From: Immundisolibacter sp049322795
GTDB lineage: Bacteria; Pseudomonadota; Gammaproteobacteria; Immundisolibacterales; Immundisolibacteraceae
Direction of reading: 5' to 3'
Length of the DNA: 64,000 nucleotides
Assembly (NCBI GenBank): GCA_049322795.1
Contig: JBMOQH010000016.1
Coordinates: 124,001-188,000, forward strand
This document shows, one piece after another, positions 37,507 through 46,109 of the stretch; position 1 is the first letter of the stretch, and every line of letters begins with the position of its first letter. The notes under the pieces were generated by a model, which saw nothing but the letters and a program-made list of their open reading frames with translations, was not told the DNA's origin and searched no databases. The position numbers and the translations under genes are program-made.

Positions 37507-37656
37507 GGGAAGCGCTGATTGATTCAGCGCTTCCCGTCCGGGGCAGGACGCCCCGGCCTGGATCAATGGCGCAAGTTATTGATCCAGGGAGCGCATCGCG
37601 GGCGTGCACCGCGATGCGGCGAGCAGCAAAATCCCAGGGAGGGGATTTTTCAACAT
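37507..37656 (+). repeat. Composite hairpin repeat, copy A (intact)
   Basis: A 150-bp element with hairpins in the order GGGAAGCGCTGA/TCAGCGCTTCCC (loop TTGAT), CCGGGGC/GCCCCGG, GGATCAAT/ATTGATCC, CGCATCGCGG/CCGCGATGCG, and AAATCCC/GGGATTT. It lies between the RRM terminator and the SDR gene. The rest of that 440-bp gap also contains an inverted pair AAACGCCAA/TTGGCGTTT (37452-37482). Confidence 0.88.
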
Positions 37657-37754
37657 TTCCTTCGCGCGGCCCATCTCCAGTGTTGGCAGCGCGCTGTGCC
37701 ATGCTTGGGCGCGACAGGGCATCAACTACAACGAGCGAAATGAGGAGGTGAGAC

Positions 37755-38579
37755 ATGACCGACATGCGCGGGCGGGTGTGCGTGGTCACCGGCGCCAACT
37801 CCGGCATCGGCAAGGCAACGGCGCAGGGTCTGGCGGCCGCCGGCGCCACCGTGCTCATGGTGTGCCGGGACCGCGCCCGTGGCGCGGCGGCACAGCAGGA
37901 GATCATTGCCGCCACAGGCAATGCCGCGGTCGAGCTGTGGCAGGCGGACCTCGCCTCGCTGGCGGACGTGCGCCGGCTGGCCGGCGAGCTGCTGGCGGCG
38001 CATCCGGCCATTCACGTGCTGATCAACAACGCCGGCGTCATGGCGGACAAGCGCCAGTTGTCGGCCGATGGTTTCGAGCTGCAGTTCGCGGTCAATCATC
38101 TGGCGCCGTTCCTGCTGACGCGCCTGCTGGAGCCGGCACTCGTGGCCGCAGCGCCGTCGCGGGTGGTCAACGTCAGCTCGCGCGTGCACACCATGGGCAG
38201 CATCGATTTCGATGACCTGCAGAGCGCCCGCAAGTACCGGATGTTCGCCTCCTACGGCCTGTCGAAGCTGGCCTGCCTGATGGCCACCTTTGATCTCGCG
38301 GAGCGCTGGCAGCCGCTCGGCGTCACCGTGAACTGCCTGCACCCGGGCGTGATCGACACCAACCTCGGCGGCATGCCGGGCTTCATCAAGAAGCTGCTGC
38401 CCAAGGCCGAAAAGGGCGCCCGCACGTCGCTGTATCTGGCCACGGCGCCGGAGGTGACCGACACCACCGGGCGTTATTTCAGCGCCTGCAAGGAGGCCAA
38501 GGTGTCGCCCAAGGCGCTCGATCGCGACGTGCGCCGCCGCCTGTGGGCCGAAACGGAACGGATGACCGGCCTCGCCTGA
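37755..38579 (+). CDS. Short-chain dehydrogenase/reductase (retinol dehydrogenase-like)
   Basis: A 274-residue SDR. The dinucleotide motif is TGANSGIGKATA, with NNAGVMADK, the catalytic serine region VVNVSSRVH, and YGLSK for the Tyr/Lys pair. The arginine after the first strand (CRDRARG) suggests NADP preference. The pattern resembles retinol-dehydrogenase/WW-oxidoreductase-like SDRs acting on hydrophobic alcohols or ketones, compatible with products of the CYP153 enzymes. GAGGAGGTGAG precedes the ATG. Confidence 0.92.
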   Translation: MTDMRGRVCVVTGANSGIGKATAQGLAAAGATVLMVCRDRARGAAAQQEIIAATGNAAVELWQADLASLADVRRLAGELLAAHPAIHVLINNAGVMADKRQLSADGFELQFAVNHLAPFLLTRLLEPALVAAAPSRVVNVSSRVHTMGSIDFDDLQSARKYRMFASYGLSKLACLMATFDLAERWQPLGVTVNCLHPGVIDTNLGGMPGFIKKLLPKAEKGARTSLYLATAPEVTDTTGRYFSACKEAKVSPKALDRDVRRRLWAETERMTGLA

Positions 38580-38603
38580 GCGTAGCCGGGGCGTTCACAG
38601 GGC

Positions 38604-38636
38604 GTTGAAAAAGGGCGATCCGGCCCTTTTTTCAAC
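38604..38636. terminator. Bidirectional terminator between SDR and GMC genes
   Basis: GTTGAAAAAGGGC-GATCC-GGCCCTTTTTTCAAC forms a long hairpin with A/T tracts on both sides, positioned between convergent genes. With the sequence to 38672 it also resembles the last two hairpins of the composite repeat. Confidence 0.75.
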
Positions 38637-38672
38637 TCGGCGCCTCGCGGGCCGTGCCGGCGATGCGCCCGC

Positions 38673-40274
38673 TCAGACCGCGGCCAGATCCTGCTCGATC
38701 AGCTGCGCGCCGCGCCAGGCCAGCGCCATGGTGGCGGCGTTGGTATGGGCCGACACCAGCGTCGGCATGATCGAGCAGTCGACCACGCGCAGACCCTCTG
38801 TGCCGTGCACGCGAAGCCGCGCGTCGACCACCGCCAGCGGGTCGTGGCCCATCCTGCAGGTGCCGGCCGGGTGCGCCACGGGACCCCCGAACTGGCTGTG
38901 GAAGGCCAGCGCCTCGTCGTCGCTCTGAACCGCCGGGCCGGGATTGGTTTCGCCGACCAGCAGGTCCGCCAGAGGCGCCTGCGCGGCGAGGTTCCGGATG
39001 TAGCGCAGGATGCGCCCGCTCATGGCGCGGTCCTCGTCCGCCGTGAAGAACGCCGACTCGATGCGCGGCTGGTCGGCCGGGTCGGTGCTCCGGATCATCA
39101 CGCTGCCCTGGCTTTGCGGGCGCAGCTGGTAGCCGAAGATCTGCATGCCGTGCCCGGCCTCGAAGGCCATCGTCATCTTTCCCGGCATGAGCGAGAACGG
39201 CGCCATGACCAGCTCCGCATCCGGCCGGGTCAGCTCCGGGCGGGTGCGCACGAAGGCCACCACGTCGTGCGAGCCGGTCGCCATCAGGCCCTTGCGGGTG
39301 GCGAGGTACCGCAGCACGTTGGCGCCCAGACGCCAGCCGCCGAACTGACCGTTCAGGCTGTTCGTCCCACGCAGGCGGAACTGCACCATCATCATGCGGT
39401 GCTCGCGCAGGTTCCGCCCGACGCCGGGCAGGTCGTGGACCACGGAAATGCCGAGCGACTTCAAGTGCTCCGCCGGGCCGACACCTGACAGTTGCAGCAG
39501 CTGCGGTGACTGCAGCGTGCCGCCGGCCAGGATCACCTCGCGGCCGGCCCGGAATTCCTGCGGCTGACCATTGAGCGTGCCGGCCACGCCGACCGCACGC
39601 CGGCCCTCGAACAGCACCCGGCCGGCCAGAAAGCCGGTCACCACGCGCAGGTTCGGGCGGCGCATGACCGGGCGCAGGAAGGCCGCCGCGGCGTCCTCGC
39701 GCCGGCCGTTGCGGATGGTGAACTGCACGTAGCCGATGCCTTCCTGCTCGGGCCGGTTCAGATCGTCCCGGACCGGCAGGCCGAGCCGGCTGCCGGCGGC
39801 GATGGCGGCATCGCACAGTGGGTGCGGATTCGGGTGGCAGCTCACGCGCAGCGGGCCGCCGCTGCCGCGCACCTCGTCGGCACCGAGCTCGTGGTCTTCC
39901 ATGGCCTTGAAGCAGGGCGCGATGTCGGCCCAGCCCCAGCCTGGGTTTCCGGCGGCCGCCCAGTCGTCGAAATCCTGCGGCTGGCCGCGGGTATAGAACA
40001 TGCCGTTGACGGTGCTCGAGCCGCCCAGCATGCGCCCGCGCGGCCAGGACTCGGACGCGTTGCCGTTGCCGGGTTCGGGTTCGGTGTCGAAACGGCGCAC
40101 GTGATGCTGGTCGAACATCAGCTTGCCGAAGCCCTTGGGCATGCGCACGATCAGGCTGTTGTCGTCCTTGCCCGCTTCCAGCAGCAGCACGCGGTGCTGG
40201 CCGCTCTCGCTCAGCCGATTGGCCAGCACGCAGCCGGCCGAGCCGGCGCCCACGATGATGAAATCGGCGTCCAA
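38673..40274 (-). CDS. GMC-family FAD oxidoreductase (alcohol/choline dehydrogenase-like)
   Basis: This 533-residue flavoenzyme has the N-terminal FAD motif FIIVGAGSAGCVLANRL, the GMC signature around RGRMLGGSSTVNGM, the second signature GGTLQSPQLLQLSGVGP, and the catalytic histidine in HPAGTCRMG near the C-terminus. The final block is SAHTNAATMALAWRGA. Members such as AlkJ oxidise primary alcohols and pass electrons to quinones. Near the CYP153 genes it is a good candidate for oxidising terminal alcohols to aldehydes. GGAGGAGAA precedes the ATG. Confidence 0.93.
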   Translation of the reverse strand: MDADFIIVGAGSAGCVLANRLSESGQHRVLLLEAGKDDNSLIVRMPKGFGKLMFDQHHVRRFDTEPEPGNGNASESWPRGRMLGGSSTVNGMFYTRGQPQDFDDWAAAGNPGWGWADIAPCFKAMEDHELGADEVRGSGGPLRVSCHPNPHPLCDAAIAAGSRLGLPVRDDLNRPEQEGIGYVQFTIRNGRREDAAAAFLRPVMRRPNLRVVTGFLAGRVLFEGRRAVGVAGTLNGQPQEFRAGREVILAGGTLQSPQLLQLSGVGPAEHLKSLGISVVHDLPGVGRNLREHRMMMVQFRLRGTNSLNGQFGGWRLGANVLRYLATRKGLMATGSHDVVAFVRTRPELTRPDAELVMAPFSLMPGKMTMAFEAGHGMQIFGYQLRPQSQGSVMIRSTDPADQPRIESAFFTADEDRAMSGRILRYIRNLAAQAPLADLLVGETNPGPAVQSDDEALAFHSQFGGPVAHPAGTCRMGHDPLAVVDARLRVHGTEGLRVVDCSIMPTLVSAHTNAATMALAWRGAQLIEQDLAAV

Positions 40275-40361
40275 GCGTTCTCCTCCCTGAGTTTTTATCG
40301 GGTTGGCAGGCCGTTCGAAAAAGATTTTGTCGGTCTGCGGGCGCCGCCGTCCGTCAAGCGT

Positions 40362-41150
40362 TCACGGTGCCCGGCACGCCGGTTTGCGACCCTGCGCGCG
40401 GGCCTGCTCGTAGAGTTCCGTGGTCGGCGGCAGGCGGCCCTGCAGCGCCTGGATGCGGCCCCCGGGCGAGGGGTGGGTGGACAGGAACGCGGGCGGCCCG
40501 CCGCCGCTGGCGCGCTCCATGTTCTGCCACAGGGCGACGCTCTGACGCGGATCGAAGCCCGCCCGCGCCATGAGGTCCAGCCCCAGCAGGTCGGCCTCGC
40601 TTTCCTGGGTGCGCGAGAAGGGCAGCAGCACGCCCACCTGCGCGCCGACGCCGAGCAGACCCATCAGCTGCTGCTTGGCCGGCGTGGTGGCACCGGCGAT
40701 GGCCTGCGTCGCCTGCAGGCCCGTCTCGACCACCGCCTGGTTCGACAGGCGCTCGCCGGAGTGGCGCGCCAGCACGTGCGCCACCTCGTGGCCGATGACG
40801 GTGGCGAGCTGGTCCTGGTTGGTGGCCACGCGCAGCAGGCCGCTGTTGACGCCGATCTTGCCGCCCGGCAGGGCGAAGGCGTTGGCCGAGTCGTCCCGGA
40901 ACAGCGTCACTTCCCAGGATTGCGCGTTTCCCGGCAGGGCGGCGGTGATGGCCCCCGCCACGCAGCGTACGTAGGCGTTGGCGGCCGGGTTGCTGTCGCG
41001 CGGCTGCTTTTTCTGGATGTCCGTGAAAGCCGCCAGACCCATCTGGGCCAGATCGGCATCCGAAAACAGCTGCAACTGGCTGCGCCCGAGCGGCGAGGTA
41101 GTGCAGGCAGCCAGTAGCGCCAGCGGCAGCAGGTAAAGAGCTTTGAGCAT
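40362..41150 (-). CDS. M48-family metalloprotease lipoprotein
   Basis: A 262-residue periplasm-facing zinc protease. The lipobox is LAAC with acylated Cys16. The zinc motif is HEVAH (121-125) with the third ligand glutamate in ESEAD (about 184). It resembles E. coli LoiP/YcaL-type outer-membrane quality-control proteases. It is the shorter of two M48 proteins in this window (the other starts at 51244). The upstream gap to 41270 has no obvious promoter. Confidence 0.93.
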   Translation of the reverse strand: MLKALYLLPLALLAACTTSPLGRSQLQLFSDADLAQMGLAAFTDIQKKQPRDSNPAANAYVRCVAGAITAALPGNAQSWEVTLFRDDSANAFALPGGKIGVNSGLLRVATNQDQLATVIGHEVAHVLARHSGERLSNQAVVETGLQATQAIAGATTPAKQQLMGLLGVGAQVGVLLPFSRTQESEADLLGLDLMARAGFDPRQSVALWQNMERASGGGPPAFLSTHPSPGGRIQALQGRLPPTTELYEQARAQGRKPACRAP

Positions 41151-41269
41151 CGCCGGACTTCGTGTTGGATGGCGCCGCCAACGTTCAGCGGGCGTTCAGG
41201 CAAACGGTCGCACAGTGGCGTCACGCCGCGGGGATGGTCCCCGCCGCGCATGGCCCTGGAGGAACCGCC

Positions 41270-41686
41270 ATGGCAACCGGAAGGGTACTCAAAAAACTGA
41301 TTGTGATGTCGGCGCTGGCGAGCGTGCTGCTGCTGGCCGCCCCCGTCCAGGCCGGTCCCCGCTATCTGGGCGAGCACCATGAGGGCCGGGATCGCGGCGG
41401 TTGGGAGCGTGATGGTGGTCGGCATGACCGGCACTGGAACCACGGCCGGTACGGCCACGGGGACCACTGGCGTGGCCACGGCTGGGGCCACGCGCCGCGG
41501 CACCACTACGCGCCGCATCGTTACCACCACCGACGGCACCATTACTACCACGGGCCGCAGCGCTATCACGCTCCGCGTCATTACTACCGGCACCACGGCG
41601 GCTATGACCGTGGCTACCGGCACCAGGGGTATTACCACGGGGGGCTGATGGAGTTCCTCGTGGACTACAGCCGCTACGACGATTGA
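41270..41686 (+). CDS. Secreted His/Tyr/Arg-rich protein
   Basis: This 138-residue exported protein has a signal peptide (ALASVLLLAAPVQA) and a mature part dominated by His, Tyr, Arg and Gly (HRHHYYHGPQRYHAPRHYY). No conserved domain is recognised. The histidine content suggests metal or acid-dependent binding in the periplasm, which is inference. A GGAGGAAC site precedes ATG 41270. It is first of three exported small proteins lying before a PhoP/PhoQ-like system. Confidence 0.85.
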   Translation: MATGRVLKKLIVMSALASVLLLAAPVQAGPRYLGEHHEGRDRGGWERDGGRHDRHWNHGRYGHGDHWRGHGWGHAPRHHYAPHRYHHRRHHYYHGPQRYHAPRHYYRHHGGYDRGYRHQGYYHGGLMEFLVDYSRYDD

Positions 41687-41711
41687 GCCGGATCAGCCTG
41701 GAGGACTGGAC

Positions 41712-42251
41712 ATGAAGACACGGGTGATGCTGCTGATCGTGCCGCTACTGGCCGGCTGCGCCACCGATGCGTCGGCCGGCCGCTGGCGTGACCGGGACAG
41801 CTACTTTGTCGATGCCCGCGTCACGCACGTCGAGCCGATGTACCGCACCGTGCGCGTTGAAGAGCCGCGCCGCGAATGCTGGGACGAGGACGTATACGTC
41901 GAGCGGCCCGCTTACCGCTCGCACACCGGCACCATCCTGGGCGGCATCGTCGGCGGCGTACTGGGGCACGAGCTCGGCGGGCGCCATCACCATGGTCTCG
42001 CCACCGCGGCCGGCACCGTGCTGGGTGCCTCGATTGGGCGGGACCTGAGCCGGCGCCGCTACGCCGACGAAGGCTATTACACCAGCCGCGAACGCTGCGA
42101 AGTACGCCGCACGTACACTACCGAGCAGCGCATCGATGGCTATCGTGTGACCTATGTCTATGCCGGCCGTCAGCACGAGACGATCACCGACTACGAGCCT
42201 GGCGACGTGATTCGCGTGCGGGTGGCGGTGAATCCCCACGACGCGTACTGA
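41712..42251 (+). CDS. Glycine-zipper (2TM) lipoprotein
   Basis: This 179-residue lipoprotein has the lipobox LAGC (Cys15) and a glycine-zipper 2TM segment (GTILGGIVGGVLGHELGG, AAGTVLGASIGRDL) as in SlyB/17-kDa surface antigen proteins. The flanking regions are Arg/Tyr-rich. SlyB-type lipoproteins stabilise the outer membrane and are PhoP-controlled in enterics, which fits the downstream two-component genes. GGAGG lies before the ATG. Confidence 0.88.
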   Translation: MKTRVMLLIVPLLAGCATDASAGRWRDRDSYFVDARVTHVEPMYRTVRVEEPRRECWDEDVYVERPAYRSHTGTILGGIVGGVLGHELGGRHHHGLATAAGTVLGASIGRDLSRRRYADEGYYTSRERCEVRRTYTTEQRIDGYRVTYVYAGRQHETITDYEPGDVIRVRVAVNPHDAY

Positions 42252-42280
42252 GCGTCCGACACGGGACGCGGGAGCCGACC

Positions 42281-42811
42281 ATGAAACGCGTGCACGCTTG
42301 GGTCTGCCTGGCGCTCGGCCTGATGCTGCTGGCCGCCCAACCGGCGCTGGCCGAGCGGCGTTATGGGGGGGCGGACGATCGGGATGGCGGCTATCAGGAG
42401 CAGCGCCGTGAGCGCGGCTGGAGTCACGTCCGCGACGAACGCGGTCCCGGCAGCGCCCAGCGCCGCCCGCTCGGCACGCAGCCCGAATACCGCGACCACG
42501 ACGACCGCCGTTACGGCAGCGACCGACACCCGGGGCGCCACTACGGGCAGGAGCGTCGTCATGACGGCGGCCGCTACGGCGACTACCGGGACCGCAACGA
42601 CCGTGGCCGCTACGGCGATGATCGCTACGGCCGAGATGCCCGGCGGGCCGCCGACGCCGTGCGCCGGGACGAGCGTGGCCGCGTGCTGTCGTCCGAACGG
42701 GACGACGATCGCGGCTACCGTGTGCGTGTGTTGACGCCGGACGGCTATGTGCGCGAACGCTATGTCGACCCCCGCGACGACGACCGCGACGATCGGCGTC
42801 AGCGTCGGTAG
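42281..42811 (+). CDS. Exported Arg/Asp-rich protein with PepSY-like C-terminus
   Basis: This 176-residue protein has a signal peptide (LALGLMLLAAQPALA), a long Arg/Asp/Tyr/Gly low-complexity stretch, and a C-terminal block ADAVRRDERGRVLSSE...YRVRVLTPDGYVRERYVD. That block resembles short PepSY-like segments found next to PhoP-type regulators. GGGAGCC lies before ATG. It ends 14 bp before the response regulator. It may be a periplasmic modulator of the sensor kinase, but this is inference from position. Confidence 0.8.
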   Translation: MKRVHAWVCLALGLMLLAAQPALAERRYGGADDRDGGYQEQRRERGWSHVRDERGPGSAQRRPLGTQPEYRDHDDRRYGSDRHPGRHYGQERRHDGGRYGDYRDRNDRGRYGDDRYGRDARRAADAVRRDERGRVLSSERDDDRGYRVRVLTPDGYVRERYVDPRDDDRDDRRQRR

Positions 42812-42825
42812 GAACCTGAGCCACC

Positions 42826-43503
42826 ATGCGCGCGCTGGTAGTTGAGGACGAGGCCGCCCTGCGCGAGCAGCTGGTCGCCGGGCTGAACGGCGCCGGTTTC
42901 GTGGTCGACAGCGCCGGTGACGGCATCGAGGCCGAGTACTACGGCCTCGAGTTCCCTTACGACGTCGCCGTCATCGACCTTGGCCTGCCGCGGCGGGACG
43001 GCATGGCGGTGATCCGCCGCCTGCGCGCGCGCGGCTGCCGGTACCCGATCCTGATCCTCACCGCGCGCGACGCCTGGCAGGACAAGGTGGCCGGTCTGGA
43101 CGCCGGCGCCGACGATTACCTGGTCAAACCGTTCGAGATGGCGGAGTTGATCGCCCGCCTTCGCGCGCTGATCCGCCGCACCGCCGGTTGGGCCGACAGC
43201 GTCATCGCCTGCCCGCCCCTGAAACTCGACACACGCGAGAAGCGTGCCTCTCTCGACGAGGTGGAGCTCGACCTCACCGCTTACGAATACCAGGTGCTGG
43301 AGTACCTGATGCTGCACGCCGGCGAGGTGGTGTCCAAGACCGAGCTCACCGAGCACCTCTACCCGGACGATTCGAGCCGTGACAGCAACGTGCTCGAAGT
43401 ATTCATCCGCCGCCTGCGGCAGAAGATCGACCCCGACGAACGCCTCAATCCCATCGAGACCCTGCGCGGCCGCGGTTACCGCCTGGCGCTGCATCGCGGC
43501 TGA
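42826..43503 (+). CDS. PhoP-like OmpR-family response regulator
   Basis: This 225-residue regulator has a receiver domain with phospho-acceptor Asp51 (AVIDLGLP), the conserved Lys in YLVKPFE, and a C-terminal winged helix (LTAYEYQVLEYLMLHAGEVVSK to RGRGYRLAL). It most resembles PhoP of Pseudomonas/Xanthomonas. Its stop abuts the kinase ATG with no gap. Likely targets include the three exported-protein genes immediately upstream. Confidence 0.93.
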   Translation: MRALVVEDEAALREQLVAGLNGAGFVVDSAGDGIEAEYYGLEFPYDVAVIDLGLPRRDGMAVIRRLRARGCRYPILILTARDAWQDKVAGLDAGADDYLVKPFEMAELIARLRALIRRTAGWADSVIACPPLKLDTREKRASLDEVELDLTAYEYQVLEYLMLHAGEVVSKTELTEHLYPDDSSRDSNVLEVFIRRLRQKIDPDERLNPIETLRGRGYRLALHRG

Positions 43504-44877
43504 ATGGGCTCCATCCGCCGCCGTCTGCTGTTGTCGTCGCTGCTGGTGTTGGCGGTATTTATGGGCGCCACCGCAGTGGCGCTCGATCGGGCCTACCGCG
43601 ACAGCGCGGAAAGCGCTCTGCGCGCGCGCCTGAAAACCGATATCTACGCCCTGCTGTCCGCTGCCGAACTGCGCCGCGGCCAACTCGAGCTGCCGGACGA
43701 CCTGCCCGAAAGCCGCCTGGAGGTGCTCGGCTCCGGCCGCTACGCCGAAGCAAGCGCGGCGGACGGCAAGGTGCTCTGGCGGTCCCCGTCAGCGGCCGGG
43801 CTGGACCTGCCCCTGGTACGCGGCCTCGCGCCGGGCCGTGAATCGTGGACGCGCGTGCACGTGGACGATGAAACGCTCATGGCCTACAGCCTCGGCATCG
43901 GCTGGGAGGTGCCAGGTGGCGCGGCGCAGCAGTTCACGTTTTCGGTGGCCGCCCGGCTGGACGAGCTCGAAGCCGAAATCGGCCAGTTCGAGGCCACGCT
44001 CATGCTGTGGCTTGGCGGCGCCACCGCGTTGCTGCTGCTCACGCAAATGCTCATTCTGCGCTGGGGCCTGCGCCCGCTGCGGCAGGTGGCGCAGGACCTG
44101 CGTGGCATCGAGCACGGCGAGCGCGATGCGCTGGCCGGCCGCTACCCGGACGAGCTGACGCCGCTGACCGACGGGTTGAACGCACTGCTGCGGCATGAGC
44201 GGGCGCAATTGCTGCGCCAGCGCAACGCGCTCGCGGATCTCGCGCACAGCATCAAGACGCCGCTCGCCGTGCTGCGCAATGCCGCCGCCGACGCACCGAC
44301 CGAGCAGCGGGCGCCCTTGACCGAGGCCATCGACAGCATCGACGCCTCGCTGGCCTACCAGGCGCGGCGCGCGGCCGCGTCCGGACGCAGCACGCTGTCG
44401 GTGGCGGTGCCGGTCGCTCAAATCGCCCAGCGCATCATGGACAGCCTCGACAAGGTGTACGCCAGCAAGGGCGTGTCAGCGGAACTGGATGACCCACGCG
44501 ACGGCCAGTTCGCCGGCGACGAAGGAGATCTCTACGAACTGCTCGGCTGCCTGCTCGACAACGCCTACAAGTGGTGCGGGCGGCGGATTTGGCTGAGCGT
44601 GCAGCCGGGCGAACGGGGCGGTGCGGCGCGGGGTCTTGATCTGGCCGTCGAGGACGATGGCCCCGGCGTGCCGCCGCCGCTGCGCGAGGCGGTGCTGGAG
44701 CGCGGCGCGCGCGCCGATCGACGCGTCGCCGGCCAGGGCATCGGGCTGGCGGTGGTGCGGGACATCGCCGTCGCCTACGGCGGGCGGGTCGAGATCGACG
44801 ACTCGCCGCGCTTCGGCGGTGCGCGGGTGACGGTGCGCCTGCCGGGGGCGGACCGGGGCGGCAAGCCACCGGCCTGA
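43504..44877 (+). CDS. PhoQ-like sensor histidine kinase
   Basis: A 457-residue membrane kinase. Transmembrane helices at about 7-27 and 164-184 bracket a periplasmic sensor of about 135 residues, followed by HAMP, the H-box LADLAHSIKTPLAVLRN (His248), the N-box LLGCLLDNAYKW, and ATP motifs VEDDGPGVPP and GQGIGLAVV. PhoQ senses low Mg2+, antimicrobial peptides or acid in relatives; the acidic patch of enteric PhoQ is not obvious here, so the signal is uncertain. Confidence 0.92.
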   Translation: MGSIRRRLLLSSLLVLAVFMGATAVALDRAYRDSAESALRARLKTDIYALLSAAELRRGQLELPDDLPESRLEVLGSGRYAEASAADGKVLWRSPSAAGLDLPLVRGLAPGRESWTRVHVDDETLMAYSLGIGWEVPGGAAQQFTFSVAARLDELEAEIGQFEATLMLWLGGATALLLLTQMLILRWGLRPLRQVAQDLRGIEHGERDALAGRYPDELTPLTDGLNALLRHERAQLLRQRNALADLAHSIKTPLAVLRNAAADAPTEQRAPLTEAIDSIDASLAYQARRAAASGRSTLSVAVPVAQIAQRIMDSLDKVYASKGVSAELDDPRDGQFAGDEGDLYELLGCLLDNAYKWCGRRIWLSVQPGERGGAARGLDLAVEDDGPGVPPPLREAVLERGARADRRVAGQGIGLAVVRDIAVAYGGRVEIDDSPRFGGARVTVRLPGADRGGKPPA

Positions 44878-44889
44878 GCGCTTGCCCGC

Positions 44890-45792
44890 TTACTCGGGCT
44901 GACCCAGCAGGCGCCCGGTGAGCGGCGGCAGCACCGCCGGTTCGGCCGGTGGGCGGACCTGGTAGCCCAGGCGGGTGAACGCCGCCGCGAGGTCGCCGGT
45001 TTCGAGCAGGTCCGCCAGCGCCTCGTCGACCAGTTCCATGATCCCGCGCTGCAGATCGAGCGCGACGAAACCGACGTTGACCTGCAGCGGGTGCCGATAG
45101 CCGCTGTCGCGCAGCGCGGTCCCGGGATGCGCGGCGCGGTAGGCGTCGAACTGCGGGCCCTCCACCAGCGCCGCGTCGCCCTCGCCCTGCTCGAGGGCCG
45201 CGAGCACGCCCGCCTGACCCATGGGTATGTGCCGCAGGCTGTCCCGCAGCACGCCGCCGCCATGCGCCAGAAGCAGGTTGTCGGCCAGGCTGTTCTGCTC
45301 GGCGAGCAGCCGCAGGCCCTTGACCCGATCCAGCGTGTCGATGCCGGCTTTGCCGGCGGCCGTGCCGAGCACCAGGCGGTAATCCACGGCGCGGTACGGC
45401 GCGCTGTGCATGAGGGTGCCGAGCTTCACGAAGCGGCGGCTGCGGTCCGGCAGCAGCAGCGAATAGGGCGCCTCGGGCGGCGCGCGCAGCGCATCGCTCA
45501 CCAGCGGAAAGCCGCCCGCCAGCTGGCACACGCCGGCCGACAGCAGGCCGTTGACCTGCGCCGCGGGGGAGGCGTCGGCGTCGTCCTCGCCCTCGTACCA
45601 GACGGTGTCGAGCGGCCGGCCGAGCCAGTCCGCCACCAGCCGCGCGGCGGCGAGATCCATGCCCTCGTGCGCCTCGGACGACAGCGGTGGCGGGCCGCTT
45701 TCGAGGCACACCTTGAGCCCCTGCCCCATGCCGAAGACCGGCCCGGCCAGCACCGCCGCGGCCAGCGCGCCGACGCGCAGCAGCGCCCTCAT
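44890..45792 (-). CDS. Periplasmic substrate-binding protein of the quinoprotein operon
   Basis: This 300-residue exported protein (signal peptide near LAAAVLAGPVFG) has a type-II solute-binding fold (LKVCLESGPPPLSSEAHEGMDLAAARLVADWLG). Such MoxJ/XoxJ-like proteins typically accompany PQQ alcohol dehydrogenases and may help maturation or activation. Its start overlaps the cytochrome stop (ATGA). It is last in the three-gene operon, ending 13 bp from the convergent kinase gene. Confidence 0.85.
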   Translation of the reverse strand: MRALLRVGALAAAVLAGPVFGMGQGLKVCLESGPPPLSSEAHEGMDLAAARLVADWLGRPLDTVWYEGEDDADASPAAQVNGLLSAGVCQLAGGFPLVSDALRAPPEAPYSLLLPDRSRRFVKLGTLMHSAPYRAVDYRLVLGTAAGKAGIDTLDRVKGLRLLAEQNSLADNLLLAHGGGVLRDSLRHIPMGQAGVLAALEQGEGDAALVEGPQFDAYRAAHPGTALRDSGYRHPLQVNVGFVALDLQRGIMELVDEALADLLETGDLAAAFTRLGYQVRPPAEPAVLPPLTGRLLGQPE

Positions 45793-46109
45793 GGCTTGCG
45801 CGCCTGCTGGGCGGTGACCACGTAGGCGAACAGCGCATCCACGTCGTCATCGGTCAGGATGTCGTCGTGCGCCGGCATGGCGTTCTTGCCGTGCATCACG
45901 GACTCGTGAAAGCGTCCGGGATCGCTCGCCGGAAACTGGCGCAGGTCGAACGAGCCGACGCCCGGGCTGCGCAGCTCCGGGCCGTGGCACTGCCGGCACA
46001 TCTGAAAGTACAGCTGCCCGCCCAGCTCGGCCTGCGCCGGGTCGGGCGCCGCCTGCGTCGCCGTTGCGGCAAGGCCCGACAACGCCGCCCCCAGAACATG
46101 TCGCCTCAC
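45789..46109 (-). CDS. Small periplasmic c-type cytochrome
   Basis: This 106-residue exported cytochrome has a CRQCH heme site (38-42) after the signal peptide and a likely axial methionine in NAMPAHDD. It would accept electrons from the PQQ dehydrogenase upstream. The GTG start overlaps the dehydrogenase stop as GTGA, and its own stop overlaps the binding-protein start. The heme motif and length resemble XoxG/cytochrome c-L-like partners only loosely. Confidence 0.92.
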   Translation of the reverse strand: MRRHVLGAALSGLAATATQAAPDPAQAELGGQLYFQMCRQCHGPELRSPGVGSFDLRQFPASDPGRFHESVMHGKNAMPAHDDILTDDDVDALFAYVVTAQQARKP

